A DNA stretch of 64,000 nt from CAUZIB01 sp963663925 (GTDB lineage Bacteria; Acidobacteriota; Vicinamibacteria; Vicinamibacterales; UBA8438), in NCBI GenBank assembly GCA_965237405.1, contig OZ250139.1, forward strand, positions 3,534,001-3,598,000. Reading direction: 5' to 3'. A model generated the notes under the pieces. It had not been told where the DNA came from and ran no database searches. It saw only the letters and a program-made list of their open reading frames with translations. Below, in pieces: positions 33,641 to 41,857 of this stretch (positions are counted from its first letter, which is position 1; each line of letters opens with the position of its first letter). The position numbers and the translations under genes are program-made.

Positions 33641-35260
33641 CAGCCTGTCGGACTTAGGCCCGGGTTTTATAATAGGGCTTGTCGAGTCGAGGAGGTCGAA
33701 GTAGATGCCGAAGTTCGTACAGCGGCACCAGTCGCAGCTGTATTTGCTGCCGCCGGACCTGCGCGATTGGCTGCCGGAGGACGATCTGGCGCACTTCGTG
33801 GTTGAGGCGGTGGAACGGGTGCCGCTGGAGCGGTTCCAGGTAAACGAACGGGGCACCGGATCGGCGCAGTATCACCCGCGGATGATGCTGGCGTTGCTGG
33901 TGTACTGCTACGCGAACGGGATCTTCGGCTCGCGTCGGATCGAGCGGGCGACGTATCGGGACATTGGCGTTCGGTACGTGGCGGCGAACTGTCACCCGGA
34001 CCACGACACGATCTGCACGTTCCGGCGCAGCAACTTCGATGCGGTAGCGGAGGCGTTCCTGCAGGTACTGCTGCTGGCGAAGGAGCTGCAGCTGCTGCGT
34101 GTTGGGACGGTGAGCGTGGACGGGACGAAGGTGGACGCGAACGCGAATAAGCGCAACAGCCTCCGCTACGACCGGGCGGGGGCGTTGCGCGAGCAGTTGC
34201 GAGGCGAGATCGAGGGGTTGTTGGATCAGGCGGAGCACGCCGACACGGACGCCGCGCCGGACCCGCAGGGTCTGCCGGAGGAGTTGTCGCGGCGGGACAA
34301 GCTGCGGGTGAAGCTGGACCGTGCGTGCGCGGAGTTGGAACGGCGTGCGCAGGCGCGTGCGGACTCGGAGCGGGCGGAGTACGAGCGCAAGGTGGCGGCG
34401 CGGGAGCGGCGTACGGGATCGCGCAAGGGTCGGCACATCAAACCGCCGACGGAAGCGCCGGAGGCGGAGGAGCAGATCAACCTGACGGACGCGGACAGTG
34501 CGCTGATGCGCAAGAGCCGGCGCCATGAGTACCGCCAGGCGTACAACGCGCAGGCGGCGGTGGATGCCGACGGCAGTCAGTTGGTGTTGGGGGCTAGGGT
34601 GAGCGTGTGCGCGAGCGACCGCAACGAGTTGGTGGCGGATGTGGATGCGATCCCGGCGGCGTTGGGCGCGGCGGATCGGGTACTGGCGGACAGCGGCTAC
34701 GCGACGGGCAGCGAGGTGTCGCAACTGGCAGGTCGCGGTGTGGAGGTGTTGGTGGCGACGGGGGCGGAAGGCCAACGGCGCCAGCACGACTTCCGACCGG
34801 AGCCGCCGCACCCGCTGGCGAAGGAGCCGCAGGCGGACTGGATCAAGTCGATGCAGCAGAAGATGGCACTGCCGGAGCACCGGGCGCATTACCGTTTGCG
34901 CAAGCAGACGGTGGAGCCGGTGTTCGGGATCGTGAAGCAGGCGATGGGCTTCCGGCAGTTTCTGCTGCGGGGTCTCGAGAAGGTGGAGGGCGAATGGGCC
35001 TTGGTAACGCTGGCGTATAACTGCCGACGCTTGCACAACCTCAGGCTGGCATGACGGGGCTATAAGGAGCGGAACTTGGCGTGTTCGCGACCCACCAGAG
35101 GCGTCAGAAAGGCCTCCAGGCGCCGTCAGCGACCGATGGCCAGGAATACAGTCCCCGTTTCGGTCGAAGCGGCCCTCCCGGCACAGAGACACAGGGCGTC
35201 GTTCACACAGGTGCCAAGTCGCTTCCGCGCGCGTTTGCCACGCCCAAGTCCGACAGGCTG
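33641..35260 (+). mobile_element. IS1182-family insertion sequence (1620 bp)
   Basis: The ends are inverted repeats of about 19 bp beginning CAGCCTGTCGGACTT (33641 and, reversed, 35260), with CTAG at 33637-33640 and 35261-35264 as a 4-bp target duplication. The transposase occupies 33705-35054. The CTAG target is a palindrome that served as stop for the gene on each strand, so both reading frames keep their stop. TATAAT at about 33667 in the left end may be part of the transposase promoter. Confidence 0.9.
33705..35054 (+). CDS. IS1182-family transposase
   Basis: The 449-aa protein is an IS1182 (IS4/IS5-like) DDE transposase: N-terminal DUF772-like domain (HPRMMLALLVYCYANGIFGSRRIERATYRDIGVRYVAANCHPDHDTICTFRR), first Asp in SVDGTKVDANANK, second Asp in VLADSGYATGSEV, Glu in RKQTVEPVFGIVKQAMGFRQFLLRG. 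A helical, Arg/Glu-rich insert lies between the first and second. The antisense strand carries an open frame of 512 codons that is a shadow. It looks complete. Confidence 0.95.
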   Translation: MPKFVQRHQSQLYLLPPDLRDWLPEDDLAHFVVEAVERVPLERFQVNERGTGSAQYHPRMMLALLVYCYANGIFGSRRIERATYRDIGVRYVAANCHPDHDTICTFRRSNFDAVAEAFLQVLLLAKELQLLRVGTVSVDGTKVDANANKRNSLRYDRAGALREQLRGEIEGLLDQAEHADTDAAPDPQGLPEELSRRDKLRVKLDRACAELERRAQARADSERAEYERKVAARERRTGSRKGRHIKPPTEAPEAEEQINLTDADSALMRKSRRHEYRQAYNAQAAVDADGSQLVLGARVSVCASDRNELVADVDAIPAALGAADRVLADSGYATGSEVSQLAGRGVEVLVATGAEGQRRQHDFRPEPPHPLAKEPQADWIKSMQQKMALPEHRAHYRLRKQTVEPVFGIVKQAMGFRQFLLRGLEKVEGEWALVTLAYNCRRLHNLRLA

Positions 35261-35440
35261 CTAGCTCGCCGGCTGGACCATCACCACCGCCGCCGTTTCA
35301 TTCTCGATCAAGTAGGTCATCCACTGGAAGACGGCATCTTTAACCTTGTCGGATAGCTCGAACTCGGCGTCCCTAGGGGCGACTGTGTTCGGATCCCACC
35401 GAGCGGCACCGGCCTACGCATACAGCTGAACAGCATCGTT
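35261..35440 (-). pseudogene. C-terminal remnant of an unidentified gene
   Basis: Read leftward, the last 45 codons before the stop at 35261 give a protein-like string with regular hydrophobic spacing, ELSDKVKDAVFQWMTYLIEN then ETAAVVMVQPAS. The frame is cut by a TAG about 50 codons upstream and no start follows. I do not recognise the family. The stop codon sits in the right CTAG copy of the IS1182 target, so before insertion it shared that CTAG with the convergent gene ending at 33640. Confidence 0.4.
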
Positions 35441-35577
35441 GGTCGATATCTAAGATTTGGTCGCCGAAGTGAAACCGAAATCAGGTGCCCCGGCTTCGAC
35501 GTAAGCGTGATCGCGATGGCGACCAGGAGTGTTGTCCTGACTGCCTCGACCGGATCTAGACTGAGAGGTCTGCTCAC

Positions 35578-36347
35578 ATGAGCCTGATTCGCCTCAGAGA
35601 CGTCTCTAAGCGATTCGGCCGAAGATCGGTTCCGCGAAATGTGTTCTTCCGGCTGGAAGAAGGTGCTCGTGTGGGCCTGATCGGAAACAACGGCTCAGGT
35701 AAAACGACCGTCCTCCGGATGATCCTTGGACGTGAAGACCCGTCAGAGGGCCAGATCGAGCGTGATGAGGAGCTCCGGACCGGATACTCCTCCCAGTTCT
35801 CCGAGCTCAGTGACGACGTGTCAATCGAACAAGTCTTGAATGATCTGTTCACCCCCCTCAAGGCAACAGAAGACAAACTCCGACAGATCGAGAATGCCCT
35901 GTCGCAAACACCGGCGGGAACGACGTCAACCGACTACTCAAGCAATACGAGTTGCTGATGGCGAAGATGGAGGCCCAGGACGGCTTGACCTACCAGCATC
36001 GCATCGATACGGTGCTAAGCAAACTGGGATTCAGCGCTGTGTACCGGCGCCGCGCGATTGGCCAGCTCTCTGGTAGCTGGCGTAATCGTGCCGCCCTCGC
36101 GAGGATTCTTCTTGAAGCACCCGATGTGCTTCTGGACTAGCCCACAAACCATCTGGATATGGGGAGCACCCAAGTAATGGAGCGTGCACTGGCACACTTT
36201 CCGGGCGCGATCGTGGTGGCCAGTCACGATCGGTTTCTTCTCGACAAAGTGGCCAACCGACTAATCGTGTTCGATGGAGAGGGCAAGGTCGATCTGGTCA
36301 ATGGCAATTGGAGCACTTGGTCCACTCAACATGCCACTGTCGAGTAA
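35578..36347 (+). pseudogene. ABC-F family ATPase, broken by frameshift and nonsense
   Basis: The start (MSLIRLRDVSKRF) and Walker A (GLIGNNGSGKTTVLRMILG) are intact. The frame breaks near 35912 and continues one frame over with NDVNRLLKQYELLMAKM, through LSGSWRNRAALARILLEAPDVLLD. Then a TAG (36138-36140) replaces the catalytic Glu codon of the LLDEPTNHLD motif. The rest of the domain (SHDRFLLDKVANRLIVFDGEGKVDLVNGNW) follows in the same frame and ends at 36347, with no second ABC domain. ABC-F proteins have two domains and act on ribosomes, so at least three lesions make this non-functional. Confidence 0.85.
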
Positions 36348-36708
36348 AACGCCGGCCATGCTGACCACACCGCAAGTACACCGCAGTCCAAACTCGAGAA
36401 TTGACACAGACGTTGATCCGTTACCGATAGTCCGCGCCGGTCAGACTACTCAAAGTGGATTGCTGCCATTCGCGCAACTGTCTCTCCATCTCCTCTACAA
36501 CAGCGGGGTTACTGGCTGCCAAGTTGATCTGTTCAGCGGGGTCGTCGCTCAGGTTGAACAGTTCCGTGTCTGATTCTTCGGCGCCGTCGATGACGAGCTT
36601 GTAGCCGTCGTCCAGCATGACCCGCGGACCGGCAAAGTCGTGCTCGTCGAGCGCTGGGTAATGGAAGTTCTGGAACTTGCGGGTTAGCTTTCCATCCCTC
36701 AACTTGAC

Positions 36709-36963
36709 TGTGAGCATGATCTCCCTGCCTGACGGGGTCACTTGTGACACCGGTGGGTGCCGGTGAGTGATGGCCTGACCCTTAACTTGACTGACCTACG
36801 GTCCTGGCTACTGACCTGTCGGTCATCGCCCGCTGGCAACTCGTACGGCAGCCAGCTGACCGGATGGGCCGTGACCCAATAGGGGCCTGCTGTACCCACG
36901 GCCCGTCACAGTCCTGTCCGCCCACCCGGACCAGCTCGGGGCCGCAATCCGAGGAGGCCACCC
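36709..36963 (+). ncRNA. Candidate IS110 bridge RNA (non-coding end)
   Basis: IS110 elements encode a bridge RNA from the non-coding end beside the transposase. This 255-bp stretch has no ORF of its own and contains a stem CACCGG/CCGGTG (36748-36765). It carries AACTTGAC at 36784-36791, identical to the left side of the insertion target with its core. ATAGGGGC at 36879-36886 matches the right side in the same sense, which is not what a guide pairing with the other strand would predict, so I give it little weight. Boundaries of the RNA are not determined. Confidence 0.5.
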
Positions 36964-38049
36964 GTGACCAACCGCATAACTACGCCGCCCGAAGCGCGGA
37001 CGGTGATCGTCGGTGTTGATACGCATAAGCATGTCCACGTCGCGGTGGCAATCGACAGCTGGGGGATCCGTCTGGGCGATCACGCGTTCGTAGTGGACTC
37101 GGGTGGCTACGAGGCTCTGGTCACGTGGGCCGAGACACACGGGCGGATTGAGGCGTTCGGGATCGAAGGCACCGGGAGCTACGGCGCTGGCCTGGCACGG
37201 GCCGTCCGCCGAGCCGGGCATCATGTCGTGGAAGTGAATCGGGGCGACCGCCGTACACGCCGCGCCGCCGGCAAGTCCGACACCATCGACGCCGAGGTGG
37301 CGGCGCGGTCCCTGCTCGCGGGGCAGTCGACGGCCATCCCCAAGACCGCGGACGGCGCCGTCGAGATGATCCGCCAGCTCAAGATCACACGGGATACCGC
37401 CATGAAAGCGCGCACCACGGCGATGAACACGCTGAAGCAGATCATCGTGCAGGCCCCGCCCGTCCTGCGAGAAGCCCTCCACGACCTCACCGATCACGGC
37501 CTGCTCACGCGCTGCGCCGGACTCCGACCGGGCCCCATCGACACGCCCATCGCGTCCGCCAAGCACACCCTCCGGTCGCTCGCCCGTCGGTGGATGGCTC
37601 TCGCCGAGGAAATCGCGCTGCACGACCAGTACCTCGCGCGTCTCACCACCGCGACATCACCGACCCTCTGCGAGGGCTTCGGTGTGGGCGCCCACACCGC
37701 GGCTGAGCTGTTGATCATCTTCGGCGATAACCCCGACCGGATTCGTTCGGAGGCCGCCTTCGCGAAGCTCTGCGGCGCCTGCCCGATCCCGGCCTCGTCT
37801 GGGATGACCACCGGGCGGCACCGCCTCAATCGAGGCGGCCACCGACACGCCAACGCGGCCCTCTATCGAGCCGTCATCGTCCGGATGCAATTCCACCAAC
37901 CGACCCGCGACTACGTCGCCCGACGCATCGCCGCTGGCCGGACCAAACGCGACATCATCCGCTGCCTGAAACGCTTCCTCGCGCGAGAGATCTACCAGCG
38001 CGTCATGACCGACTTCCGCGCTCGTCAAGAGATCATCCAGGCCGCCTGA
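36964..38049 (+). CDS. IS110-family transposase
   Basis: The 361-aa protein has the RuvC-like DEDD domain (VGVDTHKHVHVAVA, GIEGTGSYG, NRGDRRTRRAAGKSDTIDAEVAA) and the C-terminal Tnp20 domain with its Ser motif (LCGACPIPASSGMTTGRHRLNRGGHRHANAAL). It starts at a GTG (GAGG upstream) and looks complete. It inserts by RNA-guided recombination at a short core, here CTTGAC. Confidence 0.95.
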   Translation: MTNRITTPPEARTVIVGVDTHKHVHVAVAIDSWGIRLGDHAFVVDSGGYEALVTWAETHGRIEAFGIEGTGSYGAGLARAVRRAGHHVVEVNRGDRRTRRAAGKSDTIDAEVAARSLLAGQSTAIPKTADGAVEMIRQLKITRDTAMKARTTAMNTLKQIIVQAPPVLREALHDLTDHGLLTRCAGLRPGPIDTPIASAKHTLRSLARRWMALAEEIALHDQYLARLTTATSPTLCEGFGVGAHTAAELLIIFGDNPDRIRSEAAFAKLCGACPIPASSGMTTGRHRLNRGGHRHANAALYRAVIVRMQFHQPTRDYVARRIAAGRTKRDIIRCLKRFLAREIYQRVMTDFRARQEIIQAA

Positions 38050-39299
38050 AGGAGTGTCTTGACATATAGGGGCGTCAGTGGAGTTGTGCCTTCTTGTAGT
38101 TTGGGATCAATGTAGGGCTTTTTCTCACGCCCTACTAGACCTTCGACGTTGAAACGCCAAAAGAAGATTGGCTTCGGCCGAGAAATCATCCTGTCGTCGA
38201 TCAGCGGCTCCAGATCGACGCCGTCCAGGGTTCGATTCGGGACCGGTTGACCCGCTAGGGCCGCAACGGTGGGTAGGATGTCGCTAGTCACAGTGGCGAT
38301 CTGACTTACGCGCGGTGTGGGAATGCGCGCCGGCCATTCAATGATGCCAGGCACGCGGATTCCGCCCTCATACATCGTCCCTTTCTGTCCTCGCAATGGC
38401 GTTTCAGCAAGTCCGCTGGACGGAGTCCCGTTGTCGCTGAAATACCAGAGCAGGGTGTTTTCTCTTAGGCCTTCGTCCTTGAGATAATTCCTCAGTGTTC
38501 CAATGGCTCGGTCCATCGCCGTGATCTCGGCGTAGCGTTCACGAAGAACGTCGCCGAGCGGCCGCTGGACGGGAAGACCAGTCTCGTTCGAGGTTAACGA
38601 AACGGTCTTCTGAACATACTTCTTCGACAGGTTGCCATAAAGCGCGAGGTCTTTCTCCAACCCGCTGTAAGGCTCGTGCGGAGATCCGAACCAGACAACC
38701 ACCAAGAACGGCTTACGGCTTTGTTTGGATGCGTCGATGAAGCGAATGGCTTCGTCGATGATAATTCCCGAACTCTCGCCTTCAAATCGACGGGGCGGTT
38801 CTCCGTTACGCGACAGACTAGGATTCAACTCGAAGAAATTGTCGTGCGATAACCATTCATCGAACCCCATCGCGCCTGGGCTGGTCGGCGAAGCTGCCTT
38901 CACAGGGCCGACGTGCCACTTGCCGAAATGTGCCGTGGCGTAACCGGCTTCGCGCAACAGATGCGCGATGGTGATTTCCTCCGGCCGTATGGACCAATTG
39001 GGGGCAAACGTCCCATAACGATTCGGATGACGCCCCGTTAGCACACTCCCGCGCGTGGGCGAGCAGGACGGATGGGCTGCGTAGAAGCGATCCAACTGCA
39101 GTCCGGCGGCTGCCATTGTGTCAAGTACCGGCGTCTGCAAATACGCGTGTCCGTTGTAACCCGTTTCTTCCCAGCCATGGTCGTCACCCATGAGCAGAAT
39201 GATGTTCGGCCGGTCAGCGGCCCGCGCCGATGTCATCAAGACAAGCAAAGTGGCGAGGCCTGAGAGGATAAGGCGCCGGTTGAATCGTTCTTTATGCAT

Positions 39300-39683
39300 C
39301 GCCTGAATCTAACGTTCGCGGATTAGACCATAGACGGCGTTTGACGTCTCCCCAAAAAGCGCCGCCATCTCTGGACCGAAGCATGGTGTTCAACACCAGG
39401 ATTTTCAGGTCCACCTTACCCGCGATCGCGGCACGCATCTCTGAGTTCGGATTTGGCGACAACAAGTTGGTGGCTCTCAGTGAACACCCCCTCTACTCGT
39501 CGACCTCTTGTGGTCGATTAGCTCTACGCATGCCTCCTGCGGAGACAAGACTCGTTTGCTGCCCTAGAACGGTGGCAGCCTGCCTACCTGCCGGTATATG
39601 CCATGTGGCAGGAGTCATCGTCAGCGTTTTTTGCCGCTGTTCGGCTACGCCTTAGGTCGTCGTCGCTTTCGTCGCGGAGAAAC
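39300..39683. other. Intergenic 384 bp upstream of the sulfatase gene
   Basis: I find no convincing gene. A minus-strand frame of about 50 codons overlaps the sulfatase start and has no resemblance I know. The segment probably holds the sulfatase promoter. It ends at the left repeat of element B. Confidence 0.4.
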
Positions 39684-39698
39684 TGGCGGAGGGACTGG
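39684..39698 (+). repeat. Left attachment repeat of element B
   Basis: The 15-mer TGGCGGAGGGACTGG is identical to 44829-44843, the 3' end of tRNA-Ser(TGA) including its encoded CCA. Identity ends on both sides (C vs A before, A vs G after). A chance exact 15-mer in this window is unlikely, and the position fits the far end of the element. Confidence 0.85.
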
Positions 39699-39760
39699 AA
39701 GTCGCGTTGACACGGTAAGTTGTTGATAGTCAATGTCTTCGTTTTTCAGCCCCTAGATAG

Positions 39761-39780
39761 TTACCCCCAAAGTTACCCCT
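39761..39780. repeat. GTTACCCC direct repeats, putative integrase arm sites
   Basis: GTTACCCC occurs at 39761-39768 and 39773-39780, 12 bp apart, 63 bp inside the left end. TGGTACCCCCA and a similar TACCCCC run lie near the other end before the integrase (44660-44705). Repeated short sites at both ends fit integrase arm binding; the role is inferred. Confidence 0.4.
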
Positions 39781-39841
39781 AATCGTTTTGGCTGTTCTTG
39801 GATGTTTCCCCTCCTGTCAATGGGTGACAGCTCTTGGGAGA

Positions 39842-39997
39842 CTACCGTTCGAGTCTAGCGAGGCGTCGTTCGATTTCGATCAGCTTGTGCAGAATGATGA
39901 TGTGCGTTTTCTTGGCATCGATACCGACCGGACTCGCCTCGCTGCAGATTAGGTCCGCGATGTCAGCGTAGATATCGGCGGGGATGTCGATCTTCAT
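39842..39997 (-). CDS. Small hypothetical protein (51 aa)
   Basis: The ORF starts MKIDIPADIYADIADLI and ends HKLIEIERRLARLER, with an AAGGGAG site seven bases before the ATG. It looks like a small helical protein with a basic, coiled C-terminus. The good ribosome site and regular helix support a real gene. It lies inside element B near its left end. I do not know its function. Confidence 0.55.
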   Translation of the reverse strand: MKIDIPADIYADIADLICSEASPVGIDAKKTHIIILHKLIEIERRLARLER

Positions 39998-40179
39998 GTG
40001 CGTCTCCCTTGGTCTCCCAAGTGATGGTGGGAATAGGGGTCAAGATACCCCGGTCGTCCGTTGTTCGTGGGGCGATTATGTCAGATCCAAAAACCGCGGA
40101 TGAGGTCAGTATATCTATATACCCGACCGACATTTATAGCCGCCAATTTTCGGTCTCATCGGCTGAGGTTTTTGTTGTC

Positions 40180-41154
40180 CTACATCCGTGGACGCGTGCT
40201 GGAGTATCGCGACCCGCCCGTGGTCAGCTGCCGCTGAGCTCCGGTCGCGAGCTCCAGGCGCCAGATCTCCCAGCTTCCCGTCCGATCCGATTCGAAAACA
40301 ATCCAGGACCCGTCGCGTGAGAACCACGGATGGCCGTCGTTGCCCGGTGTCTTGGTGAGGTTCCGCGCCTCGCTCCCGTCGATGTGCGCCAGGTAGAGCT
40401 CGTCACCCCGCCCGTCTGTGTTCGTCTGCCACGCGAGCCACCGCTCATCCGGAGAAATTGCCGGTCGCCGGTGGAGCGTGGCATCATCCGTCAGCACGCG
40501 AACGACACTGCCGGCGCCGTGGCCGGTGACCGACACAAGGGCGACCTCTCGCGGCGAGAGGCCTTGGTTCTTCTCGTGCATCGCGATGATGCTGGTACGC
40601 GTGCGGACGCCGTTGGTCGCGAGCAGCGACACCTCGTAGGCTTCGGGACCAAAACCCACCCACTGTGACCGACGCTGACCACAGTCGCGTTGGTAAGCCA
40701 ACAGATCGTCGATCGGCGACAGCGTGGCATGGTGCAGCGCACAGCCGTCGACCGCCGCAAGCGTCTCTCGGTGTCCGGTATAGATGTTCAGTTTAATGAG
40801 ACGCGCGGTGCCACTCGGATCAAAGATATTGGCCGGAAACTCGGAGAACAGCACATGCTCCTGGTCCGTGTAGAAGGACGGATGGTCGTCGTATGTCGCG
40901 CCGAAGGTAAGCTGCCGCAGCCCGGACCCATCCGCCTCCATTACCCAGAGCTTCGAGCTGTCTATCGTCAGGCCCCATTGCTGCAGCTCCTCGACGGGCA
41001 GTTTCTTCGCGTCAGCGTACGCCTCTTCGAGGTGCGCTCGCTGGAAGACAACGGGATTGGCGTACCGCTCTTGCGCACCCAAGCTGAGAGTGGTGACAAG
41101 GAGCAGACCGGCGCCGGCTATCTGTTTGTGACTCCTTCGGCGTTCCAACTTCAT
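40180..41154 (-). CDS. Exported TolB-like (PD40) beta-propeller protein
   Basis: The 324-aa product has a signal peptide (KQIAGAGLLLVTTLSLGAQ) and WD40-like PD40 blades: MEADGSGLRQLTFGATYDDHPSFYTD, HRRPAISPDERWLAWQTNTDGRGDELYLAHIDGS, NDGHPWFSRDGSWIVFESDRTGSWEIWRLEL. Such propellers fold like TolB and bind periplasmic partners. The upstream 41168-41290 ORF is the start of a Ser/Thr kinase, and kinase-plus-PD40 fusions are frequent in Acidobacteriota, so this may descend from such a pair. It is the only cargo in element B that looks intact besides very small genes. Confidence 0.75.
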   Translation of the reverse strand: MKLERRRSHKQIAGAGLLLVTTLSLGAQERYANPVVFQRAHLEEAYADAKKLPVEELQQWGLTIDSSKLWVMEADGSGLRQLTFGATYDDHPSFYTDQEHVLFSEFPANIFDPSGTARLIKLNIYTGHRETLAAVDGCALHHATLSPIDDLLAYQRDCGQRRSQWVGFGPEAYEVSLLATNGVRTRTSIIAMHEKNQGLSPREVALVSVTGHGAGSVVRVLTDDATLHRRPAISPDERWLAWQTNTDGRGDELYLAHIDGSEARNLTKTPGNDGHPWFSRDGSWIVFESDRTGSWEIWRLELATGAQRQLTTGGSRYSSTRPRM

Positions 41155-41167
41155 GGCTGGCCTCTAA

Positions 41168-41290
41168 TCAACTTACCACCTGCCGGTTCAGCTTTGTATC
41201 GGTGGCCTGATAGACCTGGCCCAGACCGCCCTCGCCGATGAGGGCGGTCACGTCGTAATGGCCGAGTCGGGAACTGACTTCCAGCGCCAT
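41168..41290 (-). pseudogene. Ser/Thr protein kinase N-terminal fragment (40 codons)
   Basis: The 40-codon frame begins MALEVSSRLGHYDVTALIGE and continues GGLGQVYQATDTKLNRQVV, which is the start of a Pkn-type kinase with the glycine-rich ATP loop (GEGGLGQVY). It then ends at a TGA exactly where VALKVL with the ATP-binding Lys would follow. No kinase remainder is seen downstream. It is 14 bp before the TolB-like gene, suggesting a deletion removed the rest. Confidence 0.7.
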
Positions 41291-41453
41291 AGGTTCGTCA
41301 GGTTGAGATCGAGGGGCATTGTATGCCATGGCCCTGGTTTATCCAGCCGGCTGCACGTCACTGCCGCCAGGAAGCGTACATACGCTTTCTGCAGCGGGGT
41401 TCAATCTCATCCCCTGGCGCAGTCAGGGTGACCTCACTGGAGAAACTGCTTGC

Positions 41454-41492
41454 TGGTACAGGGGACCCTTGGTACAAGATACCCCTGGTACA
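41454..41492 (+). repeat. Three 16-bp-spaced TGGTACA iterons
   Basis: TGGTACA begins at 41454, 41470 and 41486, exactly 16 bp apart. The units read TGGTACAGGGGACCCT, TGGTACAAGATACCCC and TGGTACAAACCAGTGA. A related TGGTACCCCC lies by the integrase. Iterated sites of this sort can bind a replication or regulatory protein; no such protein is identified nearby. Confidence 0.5.
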
Positions 41493-41520
41493 AACCAGTG
41501 AGTCCTCAGCGCGTCATCCC

Positions 41521-41835
41521 CGGAAATGCACAGCGAGAAGCACAAGGACCTAAAAGCTGTGCGAGCGGTGGGCCATGAAGGGACAGACCGTCTGCATGGT
41601 TCATGGGGGCCGGTCGCCCCAAGCGATGGCCAAGGCTCGAGCGGCCATGGAGCTGGCCGATATGCGCTTACGCGGGTTGACCGTTCCGGCTGTCGATGCG
41701 CTGGAACGTCTGCTCATGGCCGATTCGGACGTGATCGTGCTGGGTGCGGCGAAGGACATCCTCGACCGTGGTGGGCTGAAAGCCGCACACCGCATCGAAG
41801 TCGACGCAAAGATTACGGTCGAACGGCCCTGGTGA
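41521..41835 (+). pseudogene. HGG-type zinc protein of phage-like element, cut by TAA
   Basis: The 86-codon open frame from 41575 begins MKGQTVCMVHGGRSPQAMAK. Read upstream in frame it continues as KLCERWA, then a TAA at 41551-41553, then RKCTARSTRT. The combined string 'KCTARSTRT.KLCERWAMKGQTVCMVHGG' is the Cys/Cys/Cys/His ribbon start of small proteins common in phages and integrative elements. The stop stands where a Gly usually lies. No normal start codon is visible upstream, so I call it a pseudogene; ATG 41575 could still give a truncated product. Confidence 0.65.
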
Positions 41836-41857
41836 TACTGACGAAGGGAGACATTCA

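Larger units (their letters stand above)
36709..38063 (+). mobile_element. IS110-family insertion sequence (about 1355 bp)
   Basis: The element separates the two parts of the sulfatase gene. CTTGAC occurs at both junctions (36703-36708 and 38058-38063), a 6-bp core as in IS110 recombination, with no terminal inverted repeats. The 255 bp before the transposase are non-coding and only 14 bp follow it. The exact end inside the core cannot be chosen: 36703-38057 is equivalent. Confidence 0.85.
36421..39299 (-). pseudogene. Sulfatase gene split by IS110
   Basis: The N-terminal part (start 39299) has a signal peptide, ADRPNIILLMGDDHGWEETGYNGH and the formylglycine motif CSPTRGS with Cys79, then TGRHPNRYG, HFGKWHVG, and WYFSDNGTPSS with metal-site Asp/Asn. 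It runs to QEGTTPLTPLYVK where IS110 is inserted. The C-terminal part (to 36421) continues LRDGKLTRKFQNFHYPALDEHDFAGPRVMLDDGYKLV, ending SSLTGADYR. Joining 39299-38064 to 36708-36421 gives 1524 bp in frame, 507 aa. The enzyme would be an exported sulfatase of the type seen in Planctomycetota and marine bacteria; activity needs an FGE. Confidence 0.88.

Noticed and set aside
33654..35192. 512-codon open frame on the minus strand
   Set aside because: It is antisense to the IS1182 transposase, its translation is Arg/Leu/His-rich and has no domain; the plus-strand frame shows all DDE motifs.
36823..37623. 266-codon minus-strand frame
   Set aside because: It is antisense to the IS110 transposase and its non-coding end, with no family resemblance.
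39849..39860. GTTCGAGTC, T-loop-like, as a tRNA remnant near the left end of element B
   Set aside because: It lies in the end of a small ORF and has no pairing arms; the true attachment repeat is at 39684.
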